DNA of 46,456 bases from Desulfovibrionales bacterium (GCA_007693505.1 REDL01000037.1:1-46456), one strand, 5' to 3'. Shown: positions 1 to 8,615, counted from the stretch's first letter. The notes: generated by a model from the letters alone, not told the origin. Numbers and translations are program-made.

Positions 1-45
1 AACACAAAGGCCCGCTTATCCAAAAGATAAGCGGGCCTTTGTGTT
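1..45. terminator. Long perfect hairpin terminator
   Basis: Two perfectly complementary 20-base arms (1-20 and 26-45) enclose a 5-base loop (caaaa). The arms start and end in A-rich/T-rich sequence, with a GC-rich core (cccgc/gcggg), so the stem can act as an intrinsic terminator in both directions. It lies just past the stop codon of the leftward PHP gene, so it probably ends that transcript and one arriving from the left outside the window. Confidence 0.85.
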
Positions 46-83
46 GAAAATGGACAAAAGTTGCTCGCGCAGCAGGACCCGCT

Positions 84-773
84 TCAGCCGCTCAACAGAA
101 CATGCCGGGAAAGCTGATCATGATCCTGAAATTCAATGGGGATCTGTTTTTTAAAAAGATGGGCAAGGGCTACCTCATTGACCGGGGGATCGACTCCGTG
201 CAATTCGTTGGAAATCAAGCCAATGCTTTCTTCATCATGGCCATCGGAATTAAAGAGGGGAACAAGGTCGTAGGCCTGTAGAGTACGTGCGTAAAGGGGA
301 TGATTTTCCGGAAGAATCTTTGGATCGGAAATGAGGGCTTGACCACGCAGGATATTGATGGATCGCATCTCCATACCATCACAATGCTTGAGAATCCCTC
401 GTAGTTCCGGTGTCGAGAAGGATTGATAGCGAAAAGCATGAGCAACAAACAGGAAAATATCGTTCCGTTTTGGAGCGACAAGCCGGTTGAGTTGGGGAAG
501 GGAAAGGTGATGGATGGGGTGGTTCAGAAAACGTGCTCCAAATGCCACTACATGATACCCCTCCCTCAGGGCAATCTCAATCCCGGAATAAAGCCGCACT
601 CTAGGATAACGTGCCTGCAAGGCATCCAGACGCTCCTGTTCCCAGTAGACACCGTGCTCGGTAAAAATCAGAGCGTCAAGATCCCGGGCAATAGCGATTT
701 CACATGCGATTTCCGGGCTGACAAATGAGCAGCAGGAGTGGAGATTGGTATGAAAGTGGCAATCAATGCGCAT
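84..773 (-). CDS. PHP-domain metal-dependent hydrolase
   Basis: A 229-residue protein of the PHP (polymerase and histidinol phosphatase) superfamily, which binds two or three divalent metals and usually hydrolyses phosphoesters. Seen: an N-terminal H-F-H-T motif at residues 6-9, then TEHG near residue 38, GIEI near 64, VAHAF near 109 and SDGHD near 176. These match the ordered metal-ligand motifs of PHP proteins. The length fits a stand-alone PHP phosphoesterase, not a polymerase domain. The ATG at 773 sits directly before the first motif, but no strong ribosome binding site is visible. The substrate cannot be deduced; related proteins are often just called PHP-domain or histidinol-phosphatase-like. 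It is followed immediately by a strong terminator and appears monocistronic. Confidence 0.8.
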   Translation of the reverse strand: MRIDCHFHTNLHSCCSFVSPEIACEIAIARDLDALIFTEHGVYWEQERLDALQARYPRVRLYSGIEIALREGYHVVAFGARFLNHPIHHLSLPQLNRLVAPKRNDIFLFVAHAFRYQSFSTPELRGILKHCDGMEMRSINILRGQALISDPKILPENHPLYARTLQAYDLVPLFNSDGHDEESIGLISNELHGVDPPVNEVALAHLFKKQIPIEFQDHDQLSRHVLLSG

Positions 774-1213
774 GCAGTAAGGTTCTGTTCGCGAAATATT
801 CGAATCTGTTCGGGGTCGATGCCTTTATCAAAACGGTGCATTGAGGCTGATGTGTGCGGGTCCATCAAGGCATCGAGCTTGGCAACAGGCAGGTGAACTC
901 AACAGAAATATCTCTTCATCTCCCCAAAAGCCATGCCTTGAGGATACGCCTATGTTCTTCAGGCCGCAACACATCACTAAGGTTGTGTCGCAATCAAAAT
1001 TAGCACTGTTCCTTTTTTTGCGTTATCTGGTGAGCGAGGTGTTTGGGTTAGCGCCTAGCTCCGCCCTCATCATTGACCCTGTTTTGTTTCATGACCCGGT
1101 TCGGTGCCGACACGAAAAACAACTGAGCCGTGGATTGATGTTCTCGCTGACAGACATGGAGCACGATTTTTGCCTTGACCCCTATGAGATGATTACGCTA
1201 AATAAATAAGTTT
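774..1213. other. Intergenic region, no convincing gene
   Basis: About 440 bases between the PHP gene and tRNA-Arg(TCT). Short open frames exist on both strands (for example 841-1209 plus and 668-868 minus), but they lack ribosome binding sites, recognisable domains and gene-like composition. The minus-strand frame at 775-868 reads like the end of a real protein for some 30 residues, so this may be a decayed gene tail. The tRNA promoter should lie in the right-hand part. Confidence 0.5.
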
Positions 1214-1290
<77 letters not shown>

Positions 1291-1296
1291 ATTTTT

Positions 1297-1325
1297 GCCG
1301 CAGTTGCAGTGCTGCGGCTTTTTTT
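1297..1325 (+). terminator. Terminator of tRNA-Arg(TCT)
   Basis: Stem gccgcag (1297-1303) pairs with ctgcggc (1312-1318) around an 8-base loop and is followed by seven T residues. It starts 7 bases after the tRNA CCA end and is a classic intrinsic terminator. Confidence 0.9.
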
Positions 1326-1377
1326 ATTTTTTTTTGAAGCCACAAATGGATTGCGGATAAGGTTTATATTGCTTGTC

Positions 1378-1394
1378 TAGGCCTCTTTTTTGCA
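1378..1394 (+). promoter_or_regulatory. Possible sigma-54-type promoter
   Basis: The sequence TAGGCCTCTTTTTTGCA has GG and GC separated by exactly 10 bases, the spacing of the -24/-12 elements of sigma-54 promoters, and a good -12 half (TTTTGCA). The -24 half (AGGCCT) is poor against TGGCAC. The 13-mer CCTCTTTTTTGCA recurs at 1912-1924 in front of htpG. A sigma-70 reading is also possible (TTGCGG at 1351 with a weak -10), so the sigma factor is undecided. Confidence 0.35.
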
Positions 1395-1454
1395 AATGTA
1401 TGGCAGGCTGGTAAAAATGACCGCGACAACCCATGCGTATCAAGGAGCAATCCT

Positions 1455-1778
1455 ATGAAAATTGAAGGCAGCGACAGGATGTATGTTCCCACAGATCATC
1501 TGAAGGCCGTGCAGGAGAAGATTCAGGAGTTGAAGCGCAAAGCCGGTGTTGAAGAGATGGGGGACCGCATGAGTCTGCAAACTCGGCGGTCATCCGGGAC
1601 TGGTTCAGTAACGCTTCCGGGGAGGGCTGCAGGTAATCTTTCTGGCGAGCTATCCTTTGAGGACATGCAGCACAACCTGGAACAGATCAAACGCACTGGT
1701 CAGCATGCCCAACTGGGCGATGTACACGCGGATCTGAACATGGACCGTGTTCGGGAATTGTTGCGTCCATTGGGATGA
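1455..1778 (+). CDS. Small hypothetical protein
   Basis: A 107-residue, probably cytoplasmic protein that I do not recognise. A clear ribosome binding site (aaggag at 1441-1449) precedes the ATG, and a strong terminator follows, so it is very likely a real single-gene unit. It has a helical, charged segment at residues 14-31, a polar Ser/Thr/Gly-rich middle, and a C-terminal helix with NMDRVRELL. The disordered middle and short C-terminal helix recall small regulatory proteins such as FlgM-type anti-sigma factors, but no specific FlgM signature is visible and I do not assign that role. The leader shares a 13-base element with that of htpG. Confidence 0.7.
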   Translation: MKIEGSDRMYVPTDHLKAVQEKIQELKRKAGVEEMGDRMSLQTRRSSGTGSVTLPGRAAGNLSGELSFEDMQHNLEQIKRTGQHAQLGDVHADLNMDRVRELLRPLG

Positions 1779-1806
1779 TACGTTCGTTTCTTCATGACGG
1801 CAGGGT

Positions 1807-1837
1807 AAAACTCGCGGGATCATTTTCCGCGAGTTTT
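1807..1837 (+). terminator. Terminator after the 107-residue protein
   Basis: Arms aaaactcgcgg (1807-1817) and ccgcgagtttt (1827-1837) are perfectly complementary around a 9-base loop and end in a T run. This separates the small gene from htpG, so htpG needs its own promoter. Confidence 0.88.
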
Positions 1838-1879
1838 ATCATTTTGGACTCCTGAGAGCATGCGACCTCAATTTTATGG

Positions 1880-1924
1880 TTGACGAAGCGGGTAAAAATA
1901 TTATCTGTAGACCTCTTTTTTGCA
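1880..1924 (+). promoter_or_regulatory. htpG promoter region (tentative)
   Basis: TTGACG (1880-1885) and TATCTG (1902-1907), 16 bases apart, form a plausible sigma-70 promoter. The element CCTCTTTTTTGCA (1912-1924) is identical to one in front of the preceding gene. Read as a sigma-54 site, the -24 GG is changed to GA here, which argues against sigma-54 at this copy. No sigma-32-like consensus or CIRCE element is visible. Confidence 0.35.
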
Positions 1925-1972
1925 GTGTGTGGTTCGCAAGACTCATCCCAAGACAGGAGAAGGAGAATGGAT

Positions 1973-3895
1973 ATGAACGTGGAGACAGCAAAAAGCCCAG
2001 GAGAAACCCGGGAATTTCAGGCTGAAGTCAAGAAGATCCTCGATATTGTCATTAACTCGCTATACACGGAACGGGAAATTTTTCTTCGGGAATTGATTTC
2101 CAACTCCGCGGACGCCCTGGAGCGATATCGGCATCAGAGTTTGACTGATGCCGGCGTTGATCCTGAATTACCCTTGGAGATCAAAATCGTGGTGGACAAG
2201 GACGCCAAGACCCTGACCATTACGGATACCGGGATCGGCATGGATAGGGGAGAATTGGAAACCAACCTGGGGACCATCGCCCATTCCGGTACAAAGACAT
2301 TTTTGACCCAACTGACCGATGGCACCAAGGACGTCAACCTGATTGGCCAGTTCGGTGTGGGCTTCTATGCCGCGTTCATGGTAGCGGGCAAGGTGCGCGT
2401 CTCCTCTCGATCATTTCGTCAAGACGATACGGGCCATGTCTGGGAGTCTGACGGAGGTGGGGCGTATACCATCTCTGCTGCTTCCGGATTGCCCCGAGGA
2501 ACCTCCATAGTTCTGGAACTCAAGGAGGATGCAGCTGAATTCGCGGACCCGGAGCGGATCAAGCGGATTATCAAGCAGTATTCCAGTTTTGTTCCTTTCC
2601 CGATCCTGGTGGACGGTGAGGCCGTGAATACGGTTCAGGCGCTGTGGACCAAAAGCAAAAGCGAAATTTCCGACGAGGAGTATACCGAGTTCTACAAGTT
2701 CGTGGGCAATGCCTTTGACGAACCGCTCCTGCGTCTGCATTTCGACACGGACGCCCCCCTGGCCATCAAGGCCCTGCTATTTGTGCCCAAGGACAACTTC
2801 GAAAAGTACGGCCTGGGCCGGACCGAGCCGGGAGTCAATCTGTATTGCCAGCGAGTGCTCATTGAGCAGCACTCCAAGACTATCCTGCCGGAGTGGCTGC
2901 GCTTCCTCAAGGGCGTGATCGACTCCGAGGACCTGCCCCTGAACATCTCGCGACAGGCCCTGCAGGACAGCTCGCTGGTGCGCAAGATCAATTCCGTGGT
3001 CACCAAGCGGTTCCTGAAGCATCTGGAGGAAACAGCCAAGAACACCCCGGAGACCTACGAAACGTTCTGGGGGGATTTCGGCTACTTCTTGAAGGAGGGC
3101 GTGGTCAGTGATTTCGGTCATCGGGAGAGCCTGGGCAAACTGTTGCGCTTCGAGTCCTCCACCACCGAGCCTGGTAAACTGACCTCCCTGGCCGACTACC
3201 TGGGGCGGATGAAAATTGCTCAGAAGGAGATCTACTATATCCACGGCTCCAATCGCGAGGCTATCGAGGCCGGCCCGTACATCGAGGCCTTCCGGAAACG
3301 GAATCTGGAAGTGATCTACACCATGGATCCCATTGACGATTTCGTGATGGGGCATCTGGCGGAGTTCGAGGGCAAGAAGCTGGTTTCCGCAGATCGGGGA
3401 GACATCGAATTGCCGGAGCTGGATGAAGACATGCAAGACAAGCAGCAGCCGGAAGCCGAGCAGGAGCTGGACAAAACCCAGACTACGGACCTGGCGGCCT
3501 GGATGAAAGGCGTACTCGGCGACCGGGTCAAAGAGGTCAAGGAGTCCAAGCGCCTCGAAGGCAGTCCGGCAATGATCGTCAATCCGGATGCGCATATGAC
3601 CAGCTCCATGGAACGGGTCATGCGCGCCGCCGGCCGCCAGGCCGATTTGCCGATTTCGGCCAAGGATCTGGAAATCAACGCCCGCCATCCGCTGATCAAG
3701 GGCTTGGCCACGCTCCGCCAAACCGACGAATTTTTCGCCAGAACCGTGGCCGAACAAATTCTGGACAACGCCATGGTCCAGGCCGGCCTGCTCATTGAAC
3801 CACGGAATATGGTGGAGCGGACCTATCGGATTCTGGAACGAGCTGTCAGTGGATCAAAAGGCTCTGCAATACCAAGAGACCAGAAGCCGGAATAG
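1973..3895 (+). CDS. htpG: Chaperone HtpG (Hsp90 family)
   Basis: A 640-residue bacterial Hsp90, an ATP-dependent dimeric chaperone. The N-terminal GHKL ATPase domain shows the ELISNSADALER motif, DTGIGM, and the GQFGVGFYAAF lid/nucleotide motif. The middle domain includes LNISRQALQ with the conserved Arg. The C-terminal dimerisation domain ends after an acidic linker. The length is close to that of E. coli HtpG (624). I chose ATG 1973 because aggag at 1961-1965 lies 7 bases upstream; ATG 1967 is too close to it, and the upstream in-frame TTG at 1880 lies in the promoter and gives an atypical leader peptide. It is a single-gene unit between two terminators. Confidence 0.96.
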   Translation: MNVETAKSPGETREFQAEVKKILDIVINSLYTEREIFLRELISNSADALERYRHQSLTDAGVDPELPLEIKIVVDKDAKTLTITDTGIGMDRGELETNLGTIAHSGTKTFLTQLTDGTKDVNLIGQFGVGFYAAFMVAGKVRVSSRSFRQDDTGHVWESDGGGAYTISAASGLPRGTSIVLELKEDAAEFADPERIKRIIKQYSSFVPFPILVDGEAVNTVQALWTKSKSEISDEEYTEFYKFVGNAFDEPLLRLHFDTDAPLAIKALLFVPKDNFEKYGLGRTEPGVNLYCQRVLIEQHSKTILPEWLRFLKGVIDSEDLPLNISRQALQDSSLVRKINSVVTKRFLKHLEETAKNTPETYETFWGDFGYFLKEGVVSDFGHRESLGKLLRFESSTTEPGKLTSLADYLGRMKIAQKEIYYIHGSNREAIEAGPYIEAFRKRNLEVIYTMDPIDDFVMGHLAEFEGKKLVSADRGDIELPELDEDMQDKQQPEAEQELDKTQTTDLAAWMKGVLGDRVKEVKESKRLEGSPAMIVNPDAHMTSSMERVMRAAGRQADLPISAKDLEINARHPLIKGLATLRQTDEFFARTVAEQILDNAMVQAGLLIEPRNMVERTYRILERAVSGSKGSAIPRDQKPE

Positions 3896-3934
3896 GGTGT
3901 TGGTCGCATCATACGTTTCCGAAAATTGGTCCAT

Positions 3935-3981
3935 AAACCAAAACCGGCCGGCAGCCATTGGCTGCCGGCCGGTTTTGGTTT
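3935..3981. terminator. Bidirectional terminator between htpG and flgE
   Basis: Two perfectly complementary 22-base arms (3935-3956 and 3960-3981) enclose a 3-base loop. The arms begin with aaaccaaaacc and end with ggttttggttt, so U-rich tracts follow the GC core in both directions. It lies between the convergent htpG (+) and flgE (-) stop codons and should serve both. Confidence 0.92.
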
Positions 3982-3996
3982 GAGGCAAAGAGCTGG

Positions 3997-5478
3997 TTAC
4001 CGCTTCATCCGGATCACTTCGTCGAGCATCATGTCCACAGTCGTAATGGTTTTGCTATTGGCCTGAAATCCCTTTTGTGTGCTGATCATTTTGACAAATT
4101 CAGTCGCAAGATCAACATTGGACATTTCCAGGGCATTGGAAGAGACGGTTCCAAGGCTGCCTGTCCCAGCTATTCCAGTTAGTGCCGGCCCGGATTGACC
4201 TGTTTCAGCAAATAAATTTCCCCCTTCTCTGTTCAGTCCCCACACATTATTGAAGTTTGCAATTGTCATGGCATAGAGGTCAATAACCTGGCCGTTTGAA
4301 TAACGACCAGTCAATACACCTTCACGATTCACTGAAATATTTTGCAAAAAACCTGCTGTATATCCATCTTGATTCTGAAAAAGGGTAGTAGATGGATTGT
4401 TAAATGCAGTTGACGAAAGAGCATTTCGTTGCCAATTAGCTATATCACCCGCAAAAACACCAGGATTATATGCTGCAATATCTCCAACATAACGCGATCC
4501 TAATGTAAATTCAACGTTTTGAGGTTCACCAAGGAAGTTTACAGCAAAAGTTGGATAACCATTTCTTGATATAAAAAAAGGATCGCCATTAGGATCAAGT
4601 GATTGAGTTTCGGGTTCTACACGCATATTAATAATTTCACCAGCAGGGTTGAACAGAAGATCTCCAGACATCAATAGGCCATTTCCATTTAAGTCTTCAT
4701 CTGGTGGAATAGTCACGATGAACTGCCATATGGTATTTGGCAATTCATTTTGGTCTGCGTCGGCTCTCTTGTCAAAATAAATTGTTGCATTGTGCACACC
4801 ACCATTGGCATCATATATTTTCATGGTGGTTTGGTATGAATATTGTTGGTTTGTCAGTTCTTCAGGGTCTGCATTCCATGCAGCCTCAAGGTCAGCAACC
4901 CTTGATATCTCACCGGAATCCAGGTTAACTACAGCGTTGATAGTCGAAGTTGGTGAGGGTGGTGATTGAAAATTTTCCAGACGGATATCACGAGGAACTC
5001 CCTCGATATTCACCCTTCTTGCACCAACCTCTCCGTTTCCTGCGATATCCGCCAGCGGATCGATTGTATCATCACCTATTCCCCAACCCTGAACACGATA
5101 CCCATTTGGATCTACTAAAAACCCATCTTGATCAAAACGAAAATTACCAGCTCGGGTATAATAGTTTATTTCCTCGCCAGCAGGGCTGACCGTGAAAAAG
5201 CCGTTTCCGGTGATGGCCACGTCGGTTGACTCATTGGTCGTTTCAAGGGCACCCTGGCTGAAGTCACCAAGAATCGCTCCAACGGCAACACCTCTTCCGA
5301 CCTGACCTATTCCATTGGCTACGCTGACACTTTGGCTCATGAAATCTTCAAAGTGCATGCGAGAGCCTTTAAAACCAACAGTGCTTACGTTGGAAATGTT
5401 GTTGCCGATCACTCCCATCTTTTGGCCATGCCCCCTCAGACCGCTAACTCCGGTCCACATTGATGCAGTAAGACTCAT
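3997..5478 (-). CDS. flgE: Flagellar hook protein FlgE
   Basis: A 493-residue subunit of the flagellar hook, the universal joint between basal body and filament, exported by the flagellar type III system. The N-terminus shows the rod/hook signature (MSLTASMWTGVSGLRGHG, then NNISNVSTVGFKGSR) and ITGNGFF near residue 89. The C-terminus ends with the coiled heptad region NVDLATEFVKMISTQKGFQANSKTI and IRMKR. It is longer than enteric FlgE (about 400), the extra length being in the central surface domains. Those central domains (roughly 4200-5150) are clearly AT-rich compared with the gene ends and the neighbours. It is the last gene of fliK-flgD-flgE, 61 bases after flgD, and ends at a strong terminator. 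Confidence 0.96.
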   Translation of the reverse strand: MSLTASMWTGVSGLRGHGQKMGVIGNNISNVSTVGFKGSRMHFEDFMSQSVSVANGIGQVGRGVAVGAILGDFSQGALETTNESTDVAITGNGFFTVSPAGEEINYYTRAGNFRFDQDGFLVDPNGYRVQGWGIGDDTIDPLADIAGNGEVGARRVNIEGVPRDIRLENFQSPPSPTSTINAVVNLDSGEISRVADLEAAWNADPEELTNQQYSYQTTMKIYDANGGVHNATIYFDKRADADQNELPNTIWQFIVTIPPDEDLNGNGLLMSGDLLFNPAGEIINMRVEPETQSLDPNGDPFFISRNGYPTFAVNFLGEPQNVEFTLGSRYVGDIAAYNPGVFAGDIANWQRNALSSTAFNNPSTTLFQNQDGYTAGFLQNISVNREGVLTGRYSNGQVIDLYAMTIANFNNVWGLNREGGNLFAETGQSGPALTGIAGTGSLGTVSSNALEMSNVDLATEFVKMISTQKGFQANSKTITTVDMMLDEVIRMKR

Positions 5479-5539
5479 AATTTTGCTCCTTCAGTATAGC
5501 CCTTCTACTCCACAGAGAGAGATCAGGGTAGAATGTTTT

Positions 5540-6361
5540 TCACAATCCCAGGCTGTTAAGAAAGTTTTCCGTGGAGGAGGCTTCGGATAATAGCCCATTA
5601 AGATTGTTCAGATTGTTGGAAATATTTTGGACGTCTGAAGCAAGAGAGCTGTCTGGTAGCCCCATGCTTCCGGTGACTTCTTGTACATCCTTGAGATTGA
5701 CCCGACGTCCGTCCTGCAGGCGAAGATATGCATGGTCCCCGTCGTTGACGACACCGGAAACAACCCCACTTGTCTTGGTGGAGACCATTAAGGGCTCTCC
5801 GAACCGTCCCTCTGCGGCCATGGAAACGCTGTAGATACCGTCAGGCAAGGGGGTGCCGGAATGATCCTTGCCATCCCAGTTGAAATCGTGCTCACCGGGC
5901 ATCCTACCGGGGAGGGTTATGGTTCTGACGATATTGCCAAAGGAGTCAAAGATGTTTATGTGCAGTTTTTCAGCCACGTCAGGTAATGTGTAACTCAAGG
6001 AACTGATGCTGGTTTCCTCTTTACTGATGCTTCTTCCCTCTGCACGAATTTCCTTGCCAATGAAATTCACAGCACTCAATGTCTCCTGGCGAGCGAAGGT
6101 ATCCTTGAACCCATCGATGGATTCGGCAATGTTGTTTAATTGTTCCAGACTGGAGAACTGCGCGAGTTGGGCGACAAATTCCTTGTCGTCCAGTGGATTG
6201 AGCGGGTCTTGGTGTGCCAGCTGGGTTGTCAGCAGACGAAGAAACGCATCCCTGTCCAACTGTGATTTATCCCCGGTTTTAGGTTCTGGCGGAACAAAAT
6301 CCTTTTCTGCGCGACCGATAATCGAACTGGCCTGGGGGACAACGTAGGGACTCGTCGTCAT
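5540..6361 (-). CDS. flgD: Flagellar hook capping protein FlgD
   Basis: A 273-residue scaffold that caps the growing hook and allows FlgE to polymerise; it is lost when the hook is finished. Seen: the conserved N-terminal FlgD motif LDRDAFLRLLTTQLAHQDPL (about residues 35-54) with FVAQLAQFSSLEQ, then a FlgD Ig-like region with GEHDFNWDGKDHSGTPLPDG near residue 160, and a Tudor-like region up to VNLKDVQEV. A Ser/Asn-rich tail of about 40 residues follows. It lies between fliK (32 bases away) and flgE, the usual order for hook operons. ATG 6361 is preceded by an aggagaacc-type ribosome binding site. Confidence 0.95.
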   Translation of the reverse strand: MTTSPYVVPQASSIIGRAEKDFVPPEPKTGDKSQLDRDAFLRLLTTQLAHQDPLNPLDDKEFVAQLAQFSSLEQLNNIAESIDGFKDTFARQETLSAVNFIGKEIRAEGRSISKEETSISSLSYTLPDVAEKLHINIFDSFGNIVRTITLPGRMPGEHDFNWDGKDHSGTPLPDGIYSVSMAAEGRFGEPLMVSTKTSGVVSGVVNDGDHAYLRLQDGRRVNLKDVQEVTGSMGLPDSSLASDVQNISNNLNNLNGLLSEASSTENFLNSLGL

Positions 6362-6392
6362 GGTGGTTCTCCTGAGAAAGAGGAAAAATTTT

Positions 6393-8615
6393 CTAGGCGA
6401 TCAGGTTGATGCCGCCCTCTCTGGGTGAGTTTTGCAAAATCGAGGCCTGTTCCGAGGCTTCCAACCCGTCGCCCCCCTTGTTCCTGCCTCCGTTCCGCCC
6501 CAAAGCGGTCCACTGGGTCTTGGCGCCTTGTTCCTGAAATTTCTGCCCATCCGAGCCTTGCCACAGCTGAGTGAACTGGTTTTGATTTTGGTCGCTGAAT
6601 TGGGTCTGCACATCCAGGCGTGTGACGCGCAGGCCTTGGGATTCCAGAGACTGGCGGAGCAGGGGCAGATTTTCGGCGATGATTTGCCGAGCTTCCGGGT
6701 TTTCGGCGCGGAGCATGGCCTGGACTTCCTTGCCTACCACCCTCAGGTTTACGGTCAGACTCCCCAGTTCCGCGGGATGGAGTTGCAGTGTCAGTTGCTG
6801 ACGCCCCTGGCCTAGATTTTGGAGCAGACCGGAATGGACCTGGTTCAAGAGGGCCCGGTGCGGAGCAGGTGCGTTGGACAGCACCCGGCGAGCCGCGGCT
6901 TCGGCGGTAGTCGATGCACTGGTTTGGCCAAGTATGGACCGCGGATCCGGACCGGCATCCTTGAGCAGACCGCCAGACACGTCGCCACTGCCCTGGACGG
7001 AGATTTTGTTCCAAAATGATTCCCAGCCTTGGGCGGACTTGCGCTGGGCATTGGGGTTTTCCCACTGCGATCCCTGGTTGGCATGGCGATCCATCGAGCC
7101 CCGATTCTTGCCGTCACCTTCCGTAGCTGCGGCTTTGAGGGCGTTCACCGCCTCGGTCATGGACATTCGCTGGGCATTGGGGCCATTGTCCGCTGCCTGC
7201 ATCCGAAGGTCTCGGTTGTCGGAACCGGTGAGAATTCTCTGGATTTCCACAAACAATCGGTTTCTGTCCTGATCCGATCCCACCGAGGCTTCCTTGATCA
7301 TGCCCAGGATTTTTTGCAGCTCCTCCGGCGTCAGTTCGCTTTCGGTTGCTTGTCGCAGGATCTGTTCCAGGTTCGAAGATGATCCGCCGGAACTCTGCTG
7401 CAGCGCATTCTGGAACGCGGCCAGGGTCTCCGGGGTGAGTTTCAGATCGCCTTTGGTCACGGCGTTGGTGATCCGTAGCAGCAGGTCTGCATTTTCCTGC
7501 AGCGCCTTGTGCAGCACGGAACGCAGTTCCGGAGTCATTTCCATGCCGGCCTTTTTCATGGCCTCGGCAAGAGCTCGCAAGGTTACCGTGGTTTGAGGAT
7601 CGACAGGTGATCCGCCGGAACTCTGCTGCAGCGCATTCTGGAACGCGGCCAGGGTCTCCGGGGTGAGTTTCAGATCGCCTTTGGTCACGGCGTTGGTGAT
7701 CCGTAGCAGCAGGTCTGCATTTTCCTGCAGCGCCTTGTGCAGCACGGAACGCAGTTCCGGAGTCATTTCCATGCCGGCCTTTTTCATGGCCGCGGCAAGA
7801 GCCCGCAAGGCTTCAGCGGTTTGGGGATCGATTTTTTCGAAGTGGTCCTCGCTCAATCCGAAAAATTTCCCCAGAGTGGGATCCAATCCTCCAGAGGCCT
7901 TGGAATTGCCCATCAGTCCCAAGGCCTTCATGAAGGCCAGAATTTCGCTGGAACTAAAGGAAAACCTCGCATCAGCAGACAGGCTGGAAAGGAGTTCGTC
8001 GATGCGGCTGAAGACCGCATCCAGGTTTTTGTCCAGAATGTCCCTGGTCAGAGCCAGGGCATCATCCGGTGTGAAGCCGATTTTTTCCAGGAGACTGATC
8101 AGATTTTTTTCCTGCTCCGGCGTCAACTTGATGTTGGCCAGCTCCTCCAGCGGCTCGCGCAAAATGTCCAGAACCTGTCGCCACGTGACCGTCTCGTTGG
8201 ATTCGAAAACATCCTCAAGCCGGTCCAGGGTTTCCCTATCAACGCCCATATCTTCCAGTTTTTGCCGCAGCTCGGCAAAATCTTCCCTGTTCACAGGCTT
8301 GTCCAGATGGCGGGAGATGATTTGGTCGTCTCCTCTGGCCGACTCCTGTTCGGCCGGTGATCTTCGTTCCGGTTCGCGGAGGGGAGGCACTTCCTGGTGG
8401 TGCTGGTCGTGAAAAGCGGCTTGCTGTTGTGTCCATTCCATGAGCTGAAAGTTATCCCGGGCATTGTCGTGAGCTTCATCGCGAGCACTGTTCAGAAAGG
8501 CTCCAAAGATATTCCCGAGGTTGCCATTGCCAAGGGTGAGCAGCGAGGCCTCCATCGAAAGACCAGTGCTGGCTGAAGAGCCGGATTGGGATGAAAGAGA
8601 GGGAAAAATGTGCAT
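6393..8615 (-). CDS. fliK: Flagellar hook-length control protein FliK
   Basis: A 740-residue exported molecular ruler that measures hook length and triggers the export switch. The C-terminal FliK/Flg_hook domain is clear: LTLQLHPAELGSLTVNLRVV followed by NLPLLRQSLESQGL, about 100 residues before the end. The N-terminal two thirds are helical and polar. Residues of about 261-336 and 337-412 are a tandem duplication of 76 residues. ATG 8615 was chosen because aaggag lies about 8 bases upstream; an in-frame extension to 8687 lacks a ribosome binding site and would run through the putative promoter. It is large for FliK (about 400 in enterics), partly because of the duplication. First gene of the hook operon. 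Confidence 0.9.
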   Translation of the reverse strand: MHIFPSLSSQSGSSASTGLSMEASLLTLGNGNLGNIFGAFLNSARDEAHDNARDNFQLMEWTQQQAAFHDQHHQEVPPLREPERRSPAEQESARGDDQIISRHLDKPVNREDFAELRQKLEDMGVDRETLDRLEDVFESNETVTWRQVLDILREPLEELANIKLTPEQEKNLISLLEKIGFTPDDALALTRDILDKNLDAVFSRIDELLSSLSADARFSFSSSEILAFMKALGLMGNSKASGGLDPTLGKFFGLSEDHFEKIDPQTAEALRALAAAMKKAGMEMTPELRSVLHKALQENADLLLRITNAVTKGDLKLTPETLAAFQNALQQSSGGSPVDPQTTVTLRALAEAMKKAGMEMTPELRSVLHKALQENADLLLRITNAVTKGDLKLTPETLAAFQNALQQSSGGSSSNLEQILRQATESELTPEELQKILGMIKEASVGSDQDRNRLFVEIQRILTGSDNRDLRMQAADNGPNAQRMSMTEAVNALKAAATEGDGKNRGSMDRHANQGSQWENPNAQRKSAQGWESFWNKISVQGSGDVSGGLLKDAGPDPRSILGQTSASTTAEAAARRVLSNAPAPHRALLNQVHSGLLQNLGQGRQQLTLQLHPAELGSLTVNLRVVGKEVQAMLRAENPEARQIIAENLPLLRQSLESQGLRVTRLDVQTQFSDQNQNQFTQLWQGSDGQKFQEQGAKTQWTALGRNGGRNKGGDGLEASEQASILQNSPREGGINLIA
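7380..7835 (-). repeat. Tandem 228-bp duplication inside fliK
   Basis: Units 7380-7607 and 7608-7835 lie head to tail with a 228-base period (76 codons, in frame). The first 184 bases of each (7380-7563 and 7608-7791, plus-strand view) are identical as read; the last about 40 bases have diverged. Each unit encodes MEMTPELRSVLHKALQENAD and LKLTPETLAAFQNALQQSSG. The near-perfect identity implies recent duplication or gene conversion. Confidence 0.95.

Noticed and set aside
668-868. Minus-strand frame with DPEQIRIFREQ
   Set aside because: Reads like a protein tail for about 30 residues but lacks a start and continues into the PHP gene in another frame. At most a decayed gene tail.
841-1209. 122-codon frame before tRNA-Arg(TCT)
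   Set aside because: No ribosome binding site and no recognisable domain; composition not gene-like.
1455-1778. Calling the 107-residue protein FlgM
   Set aside because: The C-terminal helix is only vaguely similar and the usual anti-sigma motif is absent.
2777-3757. 326-codon open frame antisense to htpG
   Set aside because: Shadow of the high third-position GC in htpG; no ribosome binding site or domain, and htpG is unmistakable on the other strand.
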